Shown here: positions 45,139 to 57,701 of the stretch, in pieces
How the letters are laid out: every line of letters starts with the position of its first letter
Numbering within the stretch: the stretch's first letter is position 1
Source: Talinum fruticosum
Taxonomy: Eukaryota > Streptophyta > Magnoliopsida > Caryophyllales > Talinaceae
NCBI GenBank assembly: GCA_021018815.1
Contig: JAITYX010000016.1
Span: 812,001-876,000, forward strand
DNA: 64,000 bases
Direction: 5' to 3'
The notes under the pieces: generated by a model
Told to the model about the DNA's origin: nothing
Seen by the model: only the letters and a program-made list of their open reading frames with translations
The model's database searches: none
Position numbers and translations under genes: made by a program

Positions 45139-48100
45139 CTACTCACATTTGATGGATCGATATATGTGGCGCACGAATAGGAGTGCTGCACGGAAACCGA
45201 CAGTTCCGAGCATGAGGAAGAAGCCGTAGCAAATGCAAGCCATGTACCCGAAGAAGAACGATGTCTGCATGAAACCAGACATATCTGAACGTGCATAGTA
45301 GTAGTACAAGCAATAGCCGTAGATAAACAAACCCGTTGAACCACCACATAGGAAGGACCTGTCATAACAAAATCATCAATATTAGTCGGAATACTGATGA
45401 TAACAAAAGAGAAGATAATTGTTCCACAGTTACAAATAAAAGAAATCATGGATCAAAGAAAAAAACAAGAAACTAAAATCAACCAAAGGAGTTCCAGTTA
45501 AATAGATGATGAAAGACCACAAAAAAGGCCAAAAATAAACCTAAGTAGTTTCACAAGGTATTTTCTACTTTTCTATGATGACACAAGTCAGTTTGAAGCA
45601 GTTTCTCCATTTCCATTCAATATGGATTTACTTGCAAGGAAGGCGTAAAGAAGAGGGGGCGCGGGGGAATCACTAACGATATAGATAAAACCCTCTCTTG
45701 GCTTTAATTTGGATAGAACCAGAAGCCATAAGTCAACAACCGAAGGAGATAAAGGAAACTGTATTCAAGGAGGGGGAGGACCATACCAATGCTACTTAAT
45801 TAGGAAGGGATGCCAAAACACTCGATTGTAATTCACTAATTCTCTCAAAACTCTTGCTAACGCCGGCAAAAATCTGTCCGACCCGAAAAACCAGGACCAG
45901 TTACAAAATTTTTGTCCGAATTTTAAATCTAGACAAAATTTGTCCGAATTTGTTTGACCCGAAAAACACCAGGACCAGTCACAAAACTTTTGTCCGAATT
46001 GAAATTTGGGTTGGATTCGGATTTAGCAATTTGGGTCAGGGTTGAACGAATTTTGTGACTAATTCGGTTTCGGACAAATTCAGGCAATCAGACAACCAGG
46101 TTCAAACAGTCATTCAGGTTTAGGGTATAATTTAGTCCAAAATCTACAAAATTTTCCATAAAAAATTCGGACATTTGGGTTCAGATATCAAAAATTATAC
46201 ATAATTTCAGTCCAATTTTCGAAAGTTCATATCACAAATTCAAACATTTGGGTTCGGACATCGGTCATTCGGTTTTGAGTCTAGTCAGGGTATCCGAATC
46301 TACAATTCGGACAGGATCCAGATATGAGGTTTTTGTCCGAATGTCTAAATTGTCCGAATTGACTGAACCCGAATTTTTGCGAGTGCTAAATCTTGCAATG
46401 AGATACCTAAAGAAACAGGAAAGAATAACACTTCCTAGTACTTCCTACACAATGTGCATATAAGTTGGAGATAATGATCTAACATTTCAATAGGCAGGTC
46501 GAACACAACCACTGGGCTAAACTGTGTTCATTTATGAATCAGAAATAAATGGAAAACAAAACACAAGAAACAAGCAACTCACAACTACTTTCAATTAATA
46601 ATCTAAATGGAAGGTCGGTAATGTCATGGAGAGGTTAATATGTGACGCCTATCGCATGATTTTATCTGGTCATAACACTTTCCATACTCCAAACAAGATA
46701 TCCATGTCAGTTCACCGTACACAGAGAAACATGACCTTTAACCTAGTTTAGAAGACAAGTATTAGCTATATTCTAGCTCATCCTCCACCATATCAAATGA
46801 GAATAATAATCGAAAAATAAGTGTGACACTGTAAACAGTCACCTTGGAAAGCTATCACAACAAAAAGTAAAGCAAAGATGATAACATCCTAATCAAAGTA
46901 AAGTTTTAGTCATGTTTAGAGCATACCTCCACCACCACTCATGATCTTCAGCAGCAAGTTGGAAGTATGTCAAAGCCACGGTAATAAAGGCAGTGACAAT
47001 AATCAAAATAATGAAGACAATGAACAAAATGCTATATATCGTGTAGATCCTGTGGCCCCAAACACTGGCAAAGATGTAATAGAGTTCTATATATATAGCA
47101 CTGAAAGGCAAAAATCCAGCCATTGCCATCTGAGGAAGAGCACTCCGGTACCATGGTAGTGGGGGAATCTCTCTAGGGTACTTTGTTGTGCGGCATGGTG
47201 CTTGAAACTCAGCCTTGCTATTCTTCCCAGCAATGCCACCCAATACTAATAGTGGTGAAGTTACAAGTGTCCAGATGAGAAGTATGACCACAATCGTACC
47301 GAATGGAAGGGCTGCAGTAGCATGGTATGCAATTGCAACAGTGTTAAGGAAGCAAAAGGTGAGAAACAAGGGACCACAAAACAGGCAACCAGTCAATAAT
47401 AGATTCCTAACCTGCCACAGCAAAAGAATCAATTATTAGCAACCTTCCTTTCTATTTCTTGGTGCGTAAGGGAGAGTGAAAATTTAGCACATTATCCAGG
47501 GATTGGGATCAGTACATACCCAATTTGTTCCTTCCAGTTGGCAGTAAAAGGATGTTGCCGTGTATCCAGCAATTCCAGATGTGAGAGCATAAATGACAAC
47601 CAAAGCTGTGAAAAGTGCCCTCGGTTGTACGGATAGAATACTCCAACTAGTGCCAGAAGAAATATGAAAACCGTACTGACAAGCACATAGAACATGAATG
47701 TCAAATGAATATCAGTAATTTATCCCCCGCCCCTACCCCAAACTCTTTCCCAAATCCTAAAAATGAGATTAATAAAAAGAACAAAAACATCAGATACTTA
47801 CAGAGTAAAAAGCTGGGTACCAGATCCAAGCGCAGCTGCCAACAGTGATTTGTACTTTGGGAACCTGAAGACATCCCCATGAATATATTTCCACCCAGTT
47901 TCTTCTTGGTCTTCAGCTGCTTCCTCATCATGTGCATACCTATAATAATTCGGTAAGTAACAATAAGCAAAAATTATGCAACAAGCTCAAGTGCTACTCT
48001 TAACTATATAGTTGCACGCTCACAAAAACACAATTAGATTTCATCACTTAACAAGAAACCTAAACTAACTCATTCTTCCGTTGGAGAGTCTCAAATGCAT

Positions 48101-49976
48101 AACTTAATAACAAAAAGACAGGGAAACAGATCTGTTCTTACTTAACAAAATCATTCTTGAGGACTCGCATGAGAATTGTGGCAAGAAATCCCGTAAGTAG
48201 GAGAACTGTGACACAAGAGTTTATGATTGAGAACCAGTGGATCTCTAGATGATGTGGCAGAGAGGAAGACTGAGAATATTTATCCATTCTCTTCTCGAAA
48301 GGAATATCTGTCTCTTTCCACTTCACAGAATACATAAATTCCACATCCACTTCCTTATCCTCGGTAATCTCCACCAAAGAGTTTGGATCAGTCCGCACAT
48401 TGATTTCAATAACTCGATCCTTGTTGTAGAAAATGTCAAAATGGATATGCTTATACAGAAAATACTTGTACTCACTAGGGTCCAGTTTGCCTTCCTTATC
48501 AACTTTCCCGAGGAAACCCCAGATTGGCAGGTCATCATAATACATTTGGAAGTAGTAATCTTTGGATACTGCATCTCGGAACTTGGCTACTTCTTCCTTT
48601 TTCAATGTTTTCTTGCAAATGACTTCTGAGTCCTTATCCACCAGGAAGTTGAGCTTGTAAGGTGCACTCACTAAACGGTCTCCATTCAATACTTCACCAA
48701 GGGCTTCCTTCTTCTCCTTGACATGATCTACAAAGGAAGCAATTGACTCCAGATATTAGAATACAGTGCATGTTAAAAATAAAAAACTGAAACCATTGTA
48801 ATAGTCATTTACCTGGAATACAGAACGGAAGATCAAAATAGCGATACGTTTCACTGAAAGAAAAAACCCATGATATCAGAATCAATTACCTATAAAGGCA
48901 ACATTTATTCATTTCATGCATGTTTAGTCATCCTTATCAATGTATTTAATTGACTTAACAGTGAAAATTAAAAGAGTGATCTTTCAAAAATTACAATGGC
49001 AAAATGGAAACCAACCAACTTGATCAAATCAAACATATTCTCAAAAGTACGGGGATCAAATAAAAATACCAATACCTTCTTACTCATCAGGGGATGACGG
49101 GAGTTCGTAACAGTTCAATAAAAGAAACCCATTTTAAAATACACATCACGCACTTTCTAAGTACAATCTTTAGGTCAGAGTGTGTTGAACACACAAGACG
49201 AGACAATATGAATATGAGACAATTTCACGAAAGCCCTTTATGAGACATATGAAGAGTGAACACCAAAGGATACAAGTACATCAGCTAGTAAATATCTTGA
49301 CATGATCAATACAGTGCATAATAGTACATTACCTCCTCGAGATCTAATCATATTTGAGCAAAGACAGAGGCATCATGCCAACTCCCAGACTAGCCCATGA
49401 ATTCATTGAACCATCTCAAACGTAAATGGGCAGTATTCTACACAAACCGGAGCCCATGTGCCAGTTCATGGTGTGGGGGAGATAGAGAGATCAAACTAAA
49501 CATTTTCTTTTGATAAGGAGAGAGATTGAACTACGCATTACATATCATGCTCAGACCTTGCAATTCTAGAGACTCAATCAAAAACATAAATAATCGCAAA
49601 AAGAAACCTTTCCATGTCAGATCAACACGCTCAGAGGTCATAAACCACCGACCCAAATCTAGAAATTCAGTAAACACTAGCATCTCCACACAGATCAAAC
49701 TAGCACCTATCCTTCCAATTCTCTCATCAATTTCATTAGCGGCAAGCTCAAATAAGAGATTCGATCAGCAGAAAAAACTAGAAAACAAAGCAAGATTACA
49801 CCAAAGGGAGAGAAATTTCGACCTAGGGTTGTGGAAAGGACCGACTTTGTTGGCGTAAAGGGGACTTGATCTCCAGCTTTGTAGCGGTGATCGGAGGCAT
49901 CAGATCTCACTTGGATGACAGAAGAACATAGCAGAAGAACAACAACGGCCGCCAACGCGGCCCCGGGTTTCTCCAT
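45139..49976 (-). CDS. TMN1: Transmembrane nine (nonaspanin/EMP70) protein, seven exons
   Basis: A 593-residue TM9SF family protein of Golgi/endosomal membranes, closest in memory to Arabidopsis TMN1. Exons in gene order: 49976-49823, 48853-48813, 48727-48142, 47939-47802, 47675-47520, 47411-46927 and 45358-45139. All introns are GT-AG and phases agree once two one-base gaps are allowed. It has a signal peptide (AALAAVVVLLLCSSVIQVRS), a lumenal domain (HRYKAGDQVP, SETYRYFDLPFCIP, DYYFQMYYDDLPIWGF), then nine membrane segments including SLPHHLEIHWFSIINSCVTV, NTVAIAYHATAALPFGT and EIPPLPWYRSALPQMAMAGF. The C-terminus ends KCE, fitting the KxD/E Golgi-retention, COPI-binding motif of plant nonaspanins. 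The gaps are in C4 at 49863-49860 (exon 1) and G3 at 47620-47618 (exon 5). Intron 6 (45359-46926) holds a hAT-like MITE. Confidence 0.95.
45858..46388. mobile_element. hAT-like MITE in TMN1 intron 6
   Basis: A 531-bp element rich in TTGTCCGAAT and ACCCGAA words. The left end TAACGCCGGCAAAAAT and the right end read backwards, TAGCACTCGCAAAAAT, match at 12 of 16 positions. The flanking octamers ACTCTTGC (45850-45857) and AATCTTGC (46389-46396) differ at one base, fitting a hAT 8-bp duplication. No coding capacity. Confidence 0.65.
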
Positions 49977-51455
49977 TGCCTAAGAAATTCTGAATCTCTC
50001 TCTCCCCGCCTCCTCCCTCCTGGAACTCTACACCTCCAACTCAACCTTGCACGAACAAATCACATCCAAATCCCTGATTTCAGAGGAGGCAAGAAATGGA
50101 AGGGAAGCGAATGGAAGCGTTGAAGATGAGAGAGAGACGAAGAGAGTGATCTGGAGACGAAGATGAATGATCTAATAGAAGATCAGAGAGACAGAGAGAG
50201 AGATTGATGGGCCTTCCTCTGTTATGGGGATATTTGTAAGGGCTACGTGCGTGGGTTAATGTGTTGGGTCAAGCTCAGTTAATAATGTTGATGGATCTAC
50301 CCCCTCCCTCCCAACCCCTCCCAACTTTTTTTTCTTTTCAAGGTTCTTCTAATGGAGCCTAATTCAAGGCTTCATTAACTTGTCAACCAACTAATCTGCT
50401 CATTTTTCTTTCCTTCTTTTTAATTACAGTTGTATTCAATGTGCAAAAGGTGCATCCTTTATCTTTTTCAATACTTCATCCACATGTGTTACTTATAATA
50501 TAGTTTTAAATATCACATCAGCTTATCATATCTCGTTGTCTATCGAAACCAAAAGTGTCGAGATTCATATATTATTACGCCAAATTCGTGTGTCAATATT
50601 TGACCGATACACTATTGGACGACAATTTATATTGATTCTTGGTATTGGACAACAGTTTATATCGATTCTTGACTAGTGCCAGTACAATATTTAAACTTAT
50701 GGTAAGTGATGAGTAATAAATACGGTGTGAAATTTTGAATTGTTTTTATTTTGCTGACCTCATTTTTTTGAACTTGTAACTTAAGAATAAATCACCATAG
50801 TTATTGAGGGGAACGAGTAGAATATATAATCATAATTTTGATCAATTTTAATTCTCACGAAAGTTAAGTAGACTTCTAGCTTAGAGAAGCAAATTCTTCC
50901 TTTTCATAAATATGGCTATGAACATGAGAATTTTACAAGAAAGATTTTTATAAGCGAGATTGTAATTTCAAAGATCCACCTTGAAGTTTTTCTCTTTTTA
51001 TTTTTTGATGAATAAATTTTATGGTCGCAAACAACCTAACGAGAATCAAACTTTAATCTTTCTTAAGGAAGGTAGTCATACTGTCACTGACTACCTCAGA
51101 GGGGGCAACACACGTTGAAGTTAAAGATGAGCAGAAATGATAATACAATCACGCTGAGGGATCTTTGTTTGGGGAAAGAAATAAAACATGGATTCAGATT
51201 TCAGATATACAACTGCAAAGAAGCAGAGTGGAACAAGAAAAAGGGGGGTAGATTTCAGGAAGACCTCCAGTAAGCATCCCCAGCTACTGCTCATTATCCA
51301 TTTCAAACCCAGATGATGTATTGAGTAATCTCTTTCAACTCAAATGATCCATCTTTCCTCCATCTTATCATATTCCCATCTAAGTTTCATTGGCTACATT
51401 TGTCCAAGCAGAATCTCTGTATAGAGAGGATGGAGAAACGACAAAGAGAACGGAG
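49977..51455. other. TMN1 promoter and ARF 3' flank
   Basis: On the minus strand the first 250 bases upstream of the TMN1 ATG are a CT-rich leader (GA-rich on plus, 50128-50210). Beyond is AT-rich DNA with a 30-bp tandem motif containing TTTATATYGATTCTTG (about 50610-50672). No additional gene is seen. Confidence 0.45.
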
Positions 51456-53049
51456 TCATGTAGACTTCGTATGGAGACTCTTTGACAGCCAATCAAGACC
51501 TTCGTAAAGTCCGTGGCCTGATATAGCAGAAGCGCTCTGGATATACCTGCAGAAGCCATACTGCACTTTACTGATGATGTAGGATTCTAGCAAAAACCAA
51601 AAACCCTGTTAATGAAGCTTTTCTCTTTGTTTGGTCTTCTATTTCCTTTTGTTTTTGTATGCTTAGTATCTGGCAAGACAAATACCTAAAACATAAAGCT
51701 TGAATAAAATCAAGATATAAATTTTCAATCAATTATGATTTAGGATAAACCATACGAAAATGATCCAAAAAGATTTTTTCAATTAGAAAAAAACAAGGTG
51801 AAAAAATGAACTTCTATCCTCCTTTTTTTTTGGGTGGGGGGGTGTCGGAGTTCTAGGATAATTCCAACATTTACCATTTGCGTTCACGAAGTAGATGCAA
51901 CCCAAGTTTGTGGGCAACCTCTGAGGAAGTCATTGCATTTGGAAGATCTTGTTTGTTGGCAAAAACCAATATAGCTGTATCACGTAGTTCATTCTGCAAC
52001 AAGTAAACATAGAATGCCAATTTCAATGGAGACTGAAAGGCGTTTGAAATTACAGGATTCGAAAAGACGACATAAAATACCCAAGAGTTCCACTAACATC
52101 ATCCAGAATCCGATGAAGTTGATTGCGAGCTTCCACAACCCTTCCTCTATCACTGCTGTCCACCACGAATATGAGTCCCTGGGTGTTCTGGAAATAATGT
52201 TTCCATAATGCTCGAATCTAGGGTAAAAGGTAGTCTATCAGTTGTGTTTCTACATTGTGTAACATGTGACAGTCAGATAAAGACTAAGAAACGCAATTTT
52301 GCACTTTTAACAAAAAAGAGAGATCCAGATATTGTCAATTGCATCAGGGGGAAAACAAGAGAGAAAGGGGATGTTTTCCTCCCTAGTCCCTAAGTGGTGG
52401 AAAGAGTCTTATTTTTACCTTCCTTTAGTCATGATGGATTTATTTCTTTTTTCCTTCATGGGAGGGGAGATGGTAGGAAGAGAATAATATCCAGAACCAC
52501 ATACCTTTTCTTGTCCACCAATGTCCCATACAGCAAAGCTAATGTTCTTGTATTCCAGTGTTTCTACATTGAAACCTGATACAAACATAGCAATAAACTT
52601 GAAAATTGAAGTACCCAGCTAATTTAAAAGAGTAGATTAGTTCTTATGACTTCACTCTACTAGTAAATAAGGTGCCTAAAGGTAATTTCCGTCAAGCCCA
52701 ACAAGTTGAGAGTCCCCAAGGGCAAGGAAGACTACGAAATCAACAAAAAGCTTTTCTCCAAATGAAAATCCACAGGAAGGTCTTTTAACAATCATTCAGC
52801 AAATCTACAAAGCTAAAAACTTCTCTTCGCACCATAGGCACTTTCTAAATAAGGAAACAGAGACAAAGCACTCATCAATTTTGGTGTAGGACTTTAAATA
52901 CCTATTGTAGGGACTGTACGTACTACATCTCCAAGCTTGAGCTTGTATAAGATAGTTGTCTTTCCAGAAGCATCAAGGCCAACCATCAATAATTTAATCC
53001 GATGTTTAGAGAGCAACCTCTTCACGAGCCGGGATGCAGCTATGCCCAT
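51456..53049 (-). CDS. ADP-ribosylation factor, plant class B (ARFB1-like), five exons
   Basis: A 182-residue small GTPase of the ARF family, which recruits coats and effectors to Golgi or plasma-membrane domains. Exons in gene order: 53049-52902, 52575-52505, 52217-52098, 51993-51875 and 51546-51456; all are GT-AG and in phase (549 nt with stop). The start is the second in-frame ATG of the first exon because it gives MGIAASR with Gly2 for N-myristoylation. Motifs: G1 GLDASGKT (24-31), Thr48 in VPTIGF, G3 WDIGGQ (66-71), G4 NKQD (126-129), G5 SAI (159-161). Ser28 in the P-loop where canonical ARF1 has Ala, and SAI instead of CAT, agree with the plant ARFB subgroup. Typical ARF length is about 181. 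Confidence 0.93.
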
Positions 53050-53824
53050 GGAGCAATAGAAGCACTCAACACGAAACAAAGTGCAGAATTCGAGAAATCC
53101 TAAACAGAGAAAGGGAAGGTCAAAACTTCAATGATCACAGTTTCATGCCCAGCAGGTGAGAAATACTTGGAGAAAGGACAGGGAACTTGATTCTGATGCA
53201 AAGAAAGGAATAAAGCTCAGATGACAGTTTACTTCTCCTATTAGCAGCTGGAAGGAATATATATACATAATGCTCATTATAATAGAAATAATAATTATCG
53301 CTTCCTGGCTGGACTAAGGCATATAATGGCCATCAAAGTTGAAAGAACACATCACAGCACTCAGATTTTACTTGTCAGAAAAAGATTTTAGTTTTAATAC
53401 CGGAAACTCATGTGTCAAACTATTTGATCAATGACTCTTGAACACCAACAAAACACAAACTAGATGCTCTTCTCCGTAGTGCATATAGTGTCAAATCTTT
53501 TCTCAAATTTGGAAAAGAGACTAAAAGTTAAGAAGAATCCACCTCTCAACAATGCTGCAGACCTTTTTCCCCCACTTTTCTAGAGGAGCCTGTAGAATAT
53601 GGGAGAGGCATCAGAACCAATATATTCATCATGCAATGGAGGACTATTATATCCAAGATACAATTAAATCTTGTCAAGAGATGTGATTGCATTAAAAATA
53701 AAATCTTCAAGCTTTACAGAAGGCAAGTTCCTTAGACAGAGCTTAGTCAATGTCTCAAAAGTTTCAAAGTTGACAATTAACAGAACACCATAATTTACAA
53801 GGAGCAAGCACGAGTAGCTTGTAT
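53050..53824. other. ARF upstream region and SEP1 3' flank
   Basis: About 775 bp separating two genes on the same strand. It holds the ARF promoter/leader and the SEP1 3' untranslated region. No distinct motif was identified. Confidence 0.5.
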
Positions 53825-55706
53825 TCAATCCTTTGAGGCAGACTGGAATATGAAGACAGCAGTCAAAATGCCCACCAGTGCAGTCACTGCCAAGGCCACA
53901 GTAGGCAATGGGGCTGTGAGCCCAAAGTTCTGCAAAACAGGTTGAAAAATGATATTATGACAGTTAAAGGAAGGAACAAATATATCAAACAGATTATAGC
54001 GACCTATTTGCTATCATTTTTTTTGGGGGAGGGAGAGGGGGAAGACTACGCTTGAACTTGAATGACGGAAAACCTTACTTTCAGAAGGAAATCACTCACT
54101 CAAGCAAATATGAAACAGAATCATATTCAAAAGAAACACAACATAATGCACCAGTATGCAGTTCGGACAACATGTCTACCCAAATTAACAATTCTTATGA
54201 CCCCAGCTCCATAAAGTAAACAAGGAAAGGTGAAGCCACTACAAATAGGGATAGATTGACCTTTTGTTAGAGCAAATGAAGCATAATCTTATCTCAAAAA
54301 AAATTCCCAATAAATTCTGATCTGATTTTTGGATCAACTTTCAGACAACACATTTTGCATGCGTGATTTTGGACAGATGAGATGAATCTCCTAATAAAAG
54401 TGCAAATGGCATTAGTCTCAAACTTAAGCAAAACACATTAAATAATGCACATAAAAGATCATTCCAACTATTAGAGAAAAAGGAAGTGATTTGTTTGAAG
54501 AAGCTTACTAAATCATGATATATAATTTACATGATACATAATTTAGAAATCCATACCTCAAGAAGCCCCTTGCCAGTAGATATTTCAACTGTAATTGCCA
54601 CAGCAAACCCAACCATGGCAAGTCTGCCTAGCCATACATCCAAGCTATTGGCCTCATTTGCACTTTGCTCACATCTTATAAACGTTGCATGTGCTTTGCG
54701 TCCAGCCTTCATTTGAGCAGAACTTGTCCGTATCACTACAAATAATTACCCTATGCGTTGTCAGCCAAAGAGTGGCTACTCAGATTACAAAATTCAATCC
54801 CTTAACTAAGATGAAACAGCATTCGTGTCTTGTAAATAGGGGTGTATGCAAAATTGATACAAAGTTAGCCCTATGCCCAAACACGCACTACAGAGAGTGG
54901 TACATTTTTCTAGCAAATGCTTATAGAGTTATAGGAGATGTGTCAAATTTCAATAGACCAGTGTCAGGCTTACGCATGGAGAAGACATAGCCCCCGATAT
55001 ACCAAACACCAACTCAATCACGGTTCCATCATAAAACGAATCTGCATTATAAGTGAAGTAGCTCACCAGAATTATATGCTGGCCTCCCTTCCTCCTTTCA
55101 CCAATCGGAGACAACTCACAAGTACACTCTTCACACTCCCTTTCAATAAGAGTAGCTCACTAAGATAGTAAGATTACATTCAAAAACTAAAGAGTGAAGG
55201 ATGGAGGCACATTCCCTAAACCTGACTCCTCACTAAATCACCGCCATTAAAGACAACTAGGACCTTTTTACCCTTTTTTTTGTGGGGTTGGGAAGCCCTT
55301 GTTAACTCTAGTTTCAACGACATAAGCCCAACAACTATAACCCATAAATATTACTCAAATCGCATTAAAAATAAGTCCTATAGTACTAAAACTAAGGCAA
55401 ATAGATAGCAACAGCAATATGTGCAAAAATGGGTGGTGAAGGCTTACCAAGAGGAGAACCACGTAGAAAACATCTCGCCTTTTGAGCATAATTGGAAGTG
55501 CGTATCCTTGAAACTCCAGGAAACTTGGGCAGTTTTGAGCCAGATACTCCTGCAGTGGGAATTCAAGCCTTAGTTTAAGGGAATCTCTCACATTTCCAAA
55601 GACACCTCCGAAACCCACGAAAACGAACGAGAGAGAGAGAGAGAGAGAGCGAGAGAGAACCACGAATGGAGAGATTGAGGGATGCGGAGACATGAGCAGC
55701 GGCCAT
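53825..55706 (-). CDS. SEP1: Stress-enhanced protein 1 (LHC-like), chloroplast, four exons
   Basis: A 143-residue two-helix member of the light-harvesting-complex-like family, located in thylakoids and induced by high light, where it is thought to help photoprotection by binding pigments. Exons in gene order: 55706-55661, 55549-55448, 54735-54557 and 53929-53825, all GT-AG and in phase (432 nt with stop). The N-terminal 60-70 residues are rich in Ser, Arg and Lys with few acidic residues, a chloroplast transit peptide. Helix 1 holds the LHC motif as DVWLGRLAMVGFAVAITVE (82-100), including the chlorophyll-binding-type E/R pattern reduced to D82/R87. Helix 2 is PTVALAVTALVGILTAVF, and the protein ends FQSASKD. 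Exon 1 ends at a weak GTTCTC donor beside a CT repeat. Confidence 0.9.
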
Positions 55707-56110
55707 CTTTTCTTCGCCGGAGGGAGAAGGGAAGCGGGGGAAAATAGGAATGAATACCTACTTGGCTAGTGGCGCCACTCTAGTCCAACCACCATTCCCC
55801 CATCTATCTTCCTTCCCCAAATAAAATAAAAACCACAAATAAGAAGTGGCAAACCTTGTTGCACGTGTCGCGTTGCTATAGGTCAATGACTAAGTTAAAA
55901 TTTTTGATTTTTTGGACGCTGATGTGATGTATTTCAGGGAAAAAAAAAAAACCATTAGTTGCATAAAGTAAAAAAATAAGGACTATAAAATGCAAAATAT
56001 AAATTAGATCATTCATGTTATATAACTACATTGTAGACATTATATAAAGTCGTTAAATTATATAACGATAACAAATTTAATTAATTCAAATTAAATGCTG
56101 GACATTTCTC
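55707..56110. other. SEP1 upstream region
   Basis: About 400 bp between SEP1 and a LINE insertion. No clear TATA box was placed. Confidence 0.4.
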
Positions 56111-56121
56111 CTCTTAGTTAA

Positions 56122-57180
56122 ATTTTTTTTTTGATGAAAAGAGGGGAATTTCATTAATCAAAACTCATAGCCATACAAAGGTCGTTCAAAGCCCCATTGA
56201 AGATACAATCTGGCCCCCATCCAACCAAATCCAGGGATTCGGATCATAGGGTTGGAACTAAACTAAATGATGAGCGACATTATTCCTATCTCTTTTAACG
56301 AGAGAAAAAGCACAAAATATAAAACAGCTTGGAAAGTGATAAAATGTCATCGACAAGAACACCTATATCCAAATGAAGGTTCACCCTTTTGTTTAACTTA
56401 GATATCAAAGATAAACAATCTCCTTCTACGATAATGTTGCTCGCCCTCTATCCTTGGCTTGTAGAATAGTATAACGGCAAGCTCTCGCCTCATCCATTTC
56501 TCGGTCCCAAGCAGCCCTCACAATGTGGTACACCACCCCATAAAATGCCCCCGTAAACATCTCTACACACCACTCCCCATCCATGGAACTTCTCCATCAT
56601 ACAACACGCATCAAAATTGATCTTGACCATCAGCTGGCGACCTAGGAATTTACTGGAGTGGGGTCGAAATAAACCGAATAATAGTGTACACAATACAAAA
56701 ATTAACAATAAAAATTAAGTCTCTACATTAAACCGACGTGTTGAGATTAAATTGAAATGAAATTAAAAAGTTTAGAATTAAACAAGAAATTGAAAGAAAT
56801 TAAACCTAATATCACACAAGAAATTAAACCTAATCAATTTGATCCCCGCAGACCTTGTCATTAATCGGTTCGTCTTCACACACTAAAACTTTGTCCTCCT
56901 CCTCCGCGAGTCTCAACTTGTTCCAATCAATCTCAGTTCCTTTCGCTATTGATTCTCGAAGACTTGTCGTCCACGCCTCCCAACAACGTCGTCTACACCC
57001 AATGGGCGTTGCTGAAACTTCCTCGTATAAAAAGAAGAGTGAAAGCATCGTAACACCACCTCTACCTCCTACCTCCAAGTCACAAATCCAAAACTGATTT
57101 AGGAGACCCACCGTCGACAACTACTCCCTACGAACGAGGGCAACTACCTTTCACCGCTAGGGTTTCTAACGAGAGAGAAT
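56122..57180 (-). mobile_element. Internally deleted L1-type LINE with 11-bp TSD
   Basis: Flanked by identical CTCTTAGTTAA at 56111-56121 and 57181-57191. On the minus strand it begins with a 5' leader, then an ORF1-like start (57120-56833, containing WNKLRLAEEEDKVLVCEDEP). A short AT-rich join follows, then a piece of the RNase H-like domain (about 56680-56490, VKINFDACC and GWGVVCRDVYGGILWG), a 3' untranslated region and a short A tail against the duplication. The endonuclease and reverse transcriptase are missing. The duplication shows that both ends arrived as one insertion. Confidence 0.75.
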
Positions 57181-57191
57181 CTCTTAGTTAA

Positions 57192-57640
57192 TATTTAATC
57201 ATTTGCTAATTATTTAATTAGAATCTTAATAGAGATATCTTCAATTTTAACAAACTTTTAACTCCCCTTCAACGATGATCAATTCATTATCTATCTTTAC
57301 AAAATCACATATGATGTTAACAACCTGAACACCTTAATTTTTAAATTTGATTTCCCATTTATATACTATATTTCTATTATATAATCATTTATGAGTTTTT
57401 TTCTTACCTTTTTAAGATAAAAACAGTAAAAATAGAAATCATACGTGTGTAGAAACTAATATTTTTTAAAAATATTATATTTTAAATTATAGAATTTGTG
57501 TTTGTTTGAATGGAATATGCTTATTAGGAACTTAAAAACCGCTCCCACATCACATGGAGCACTCTCTACTCGCTTAGGATTTCCTAGGGTTCCTCCCTTT
57601 TCCATAGCCTTGCTACTACATATTCCAAGCAATTTTCGCT
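57192..57640. other. Intergenic between two LINEs
   Basis: AT-rich. The right part is probably the 5' untranslated region of the following LINE. Confidence 0.4.
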
Positions 57641-57701
57641 ACTAGATTCTTGGTATGTAATTGAGTTTAGAGACCATTCACTTGGACGTTTTTGATTGAG
57701 A

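Noticed and set aside
53050..53079. Upstream in-frame ATG as the ARF start
   Set aside because: It would put ten residues before MGIAASR and remove the N-terminal Gly needed for myristoylation.
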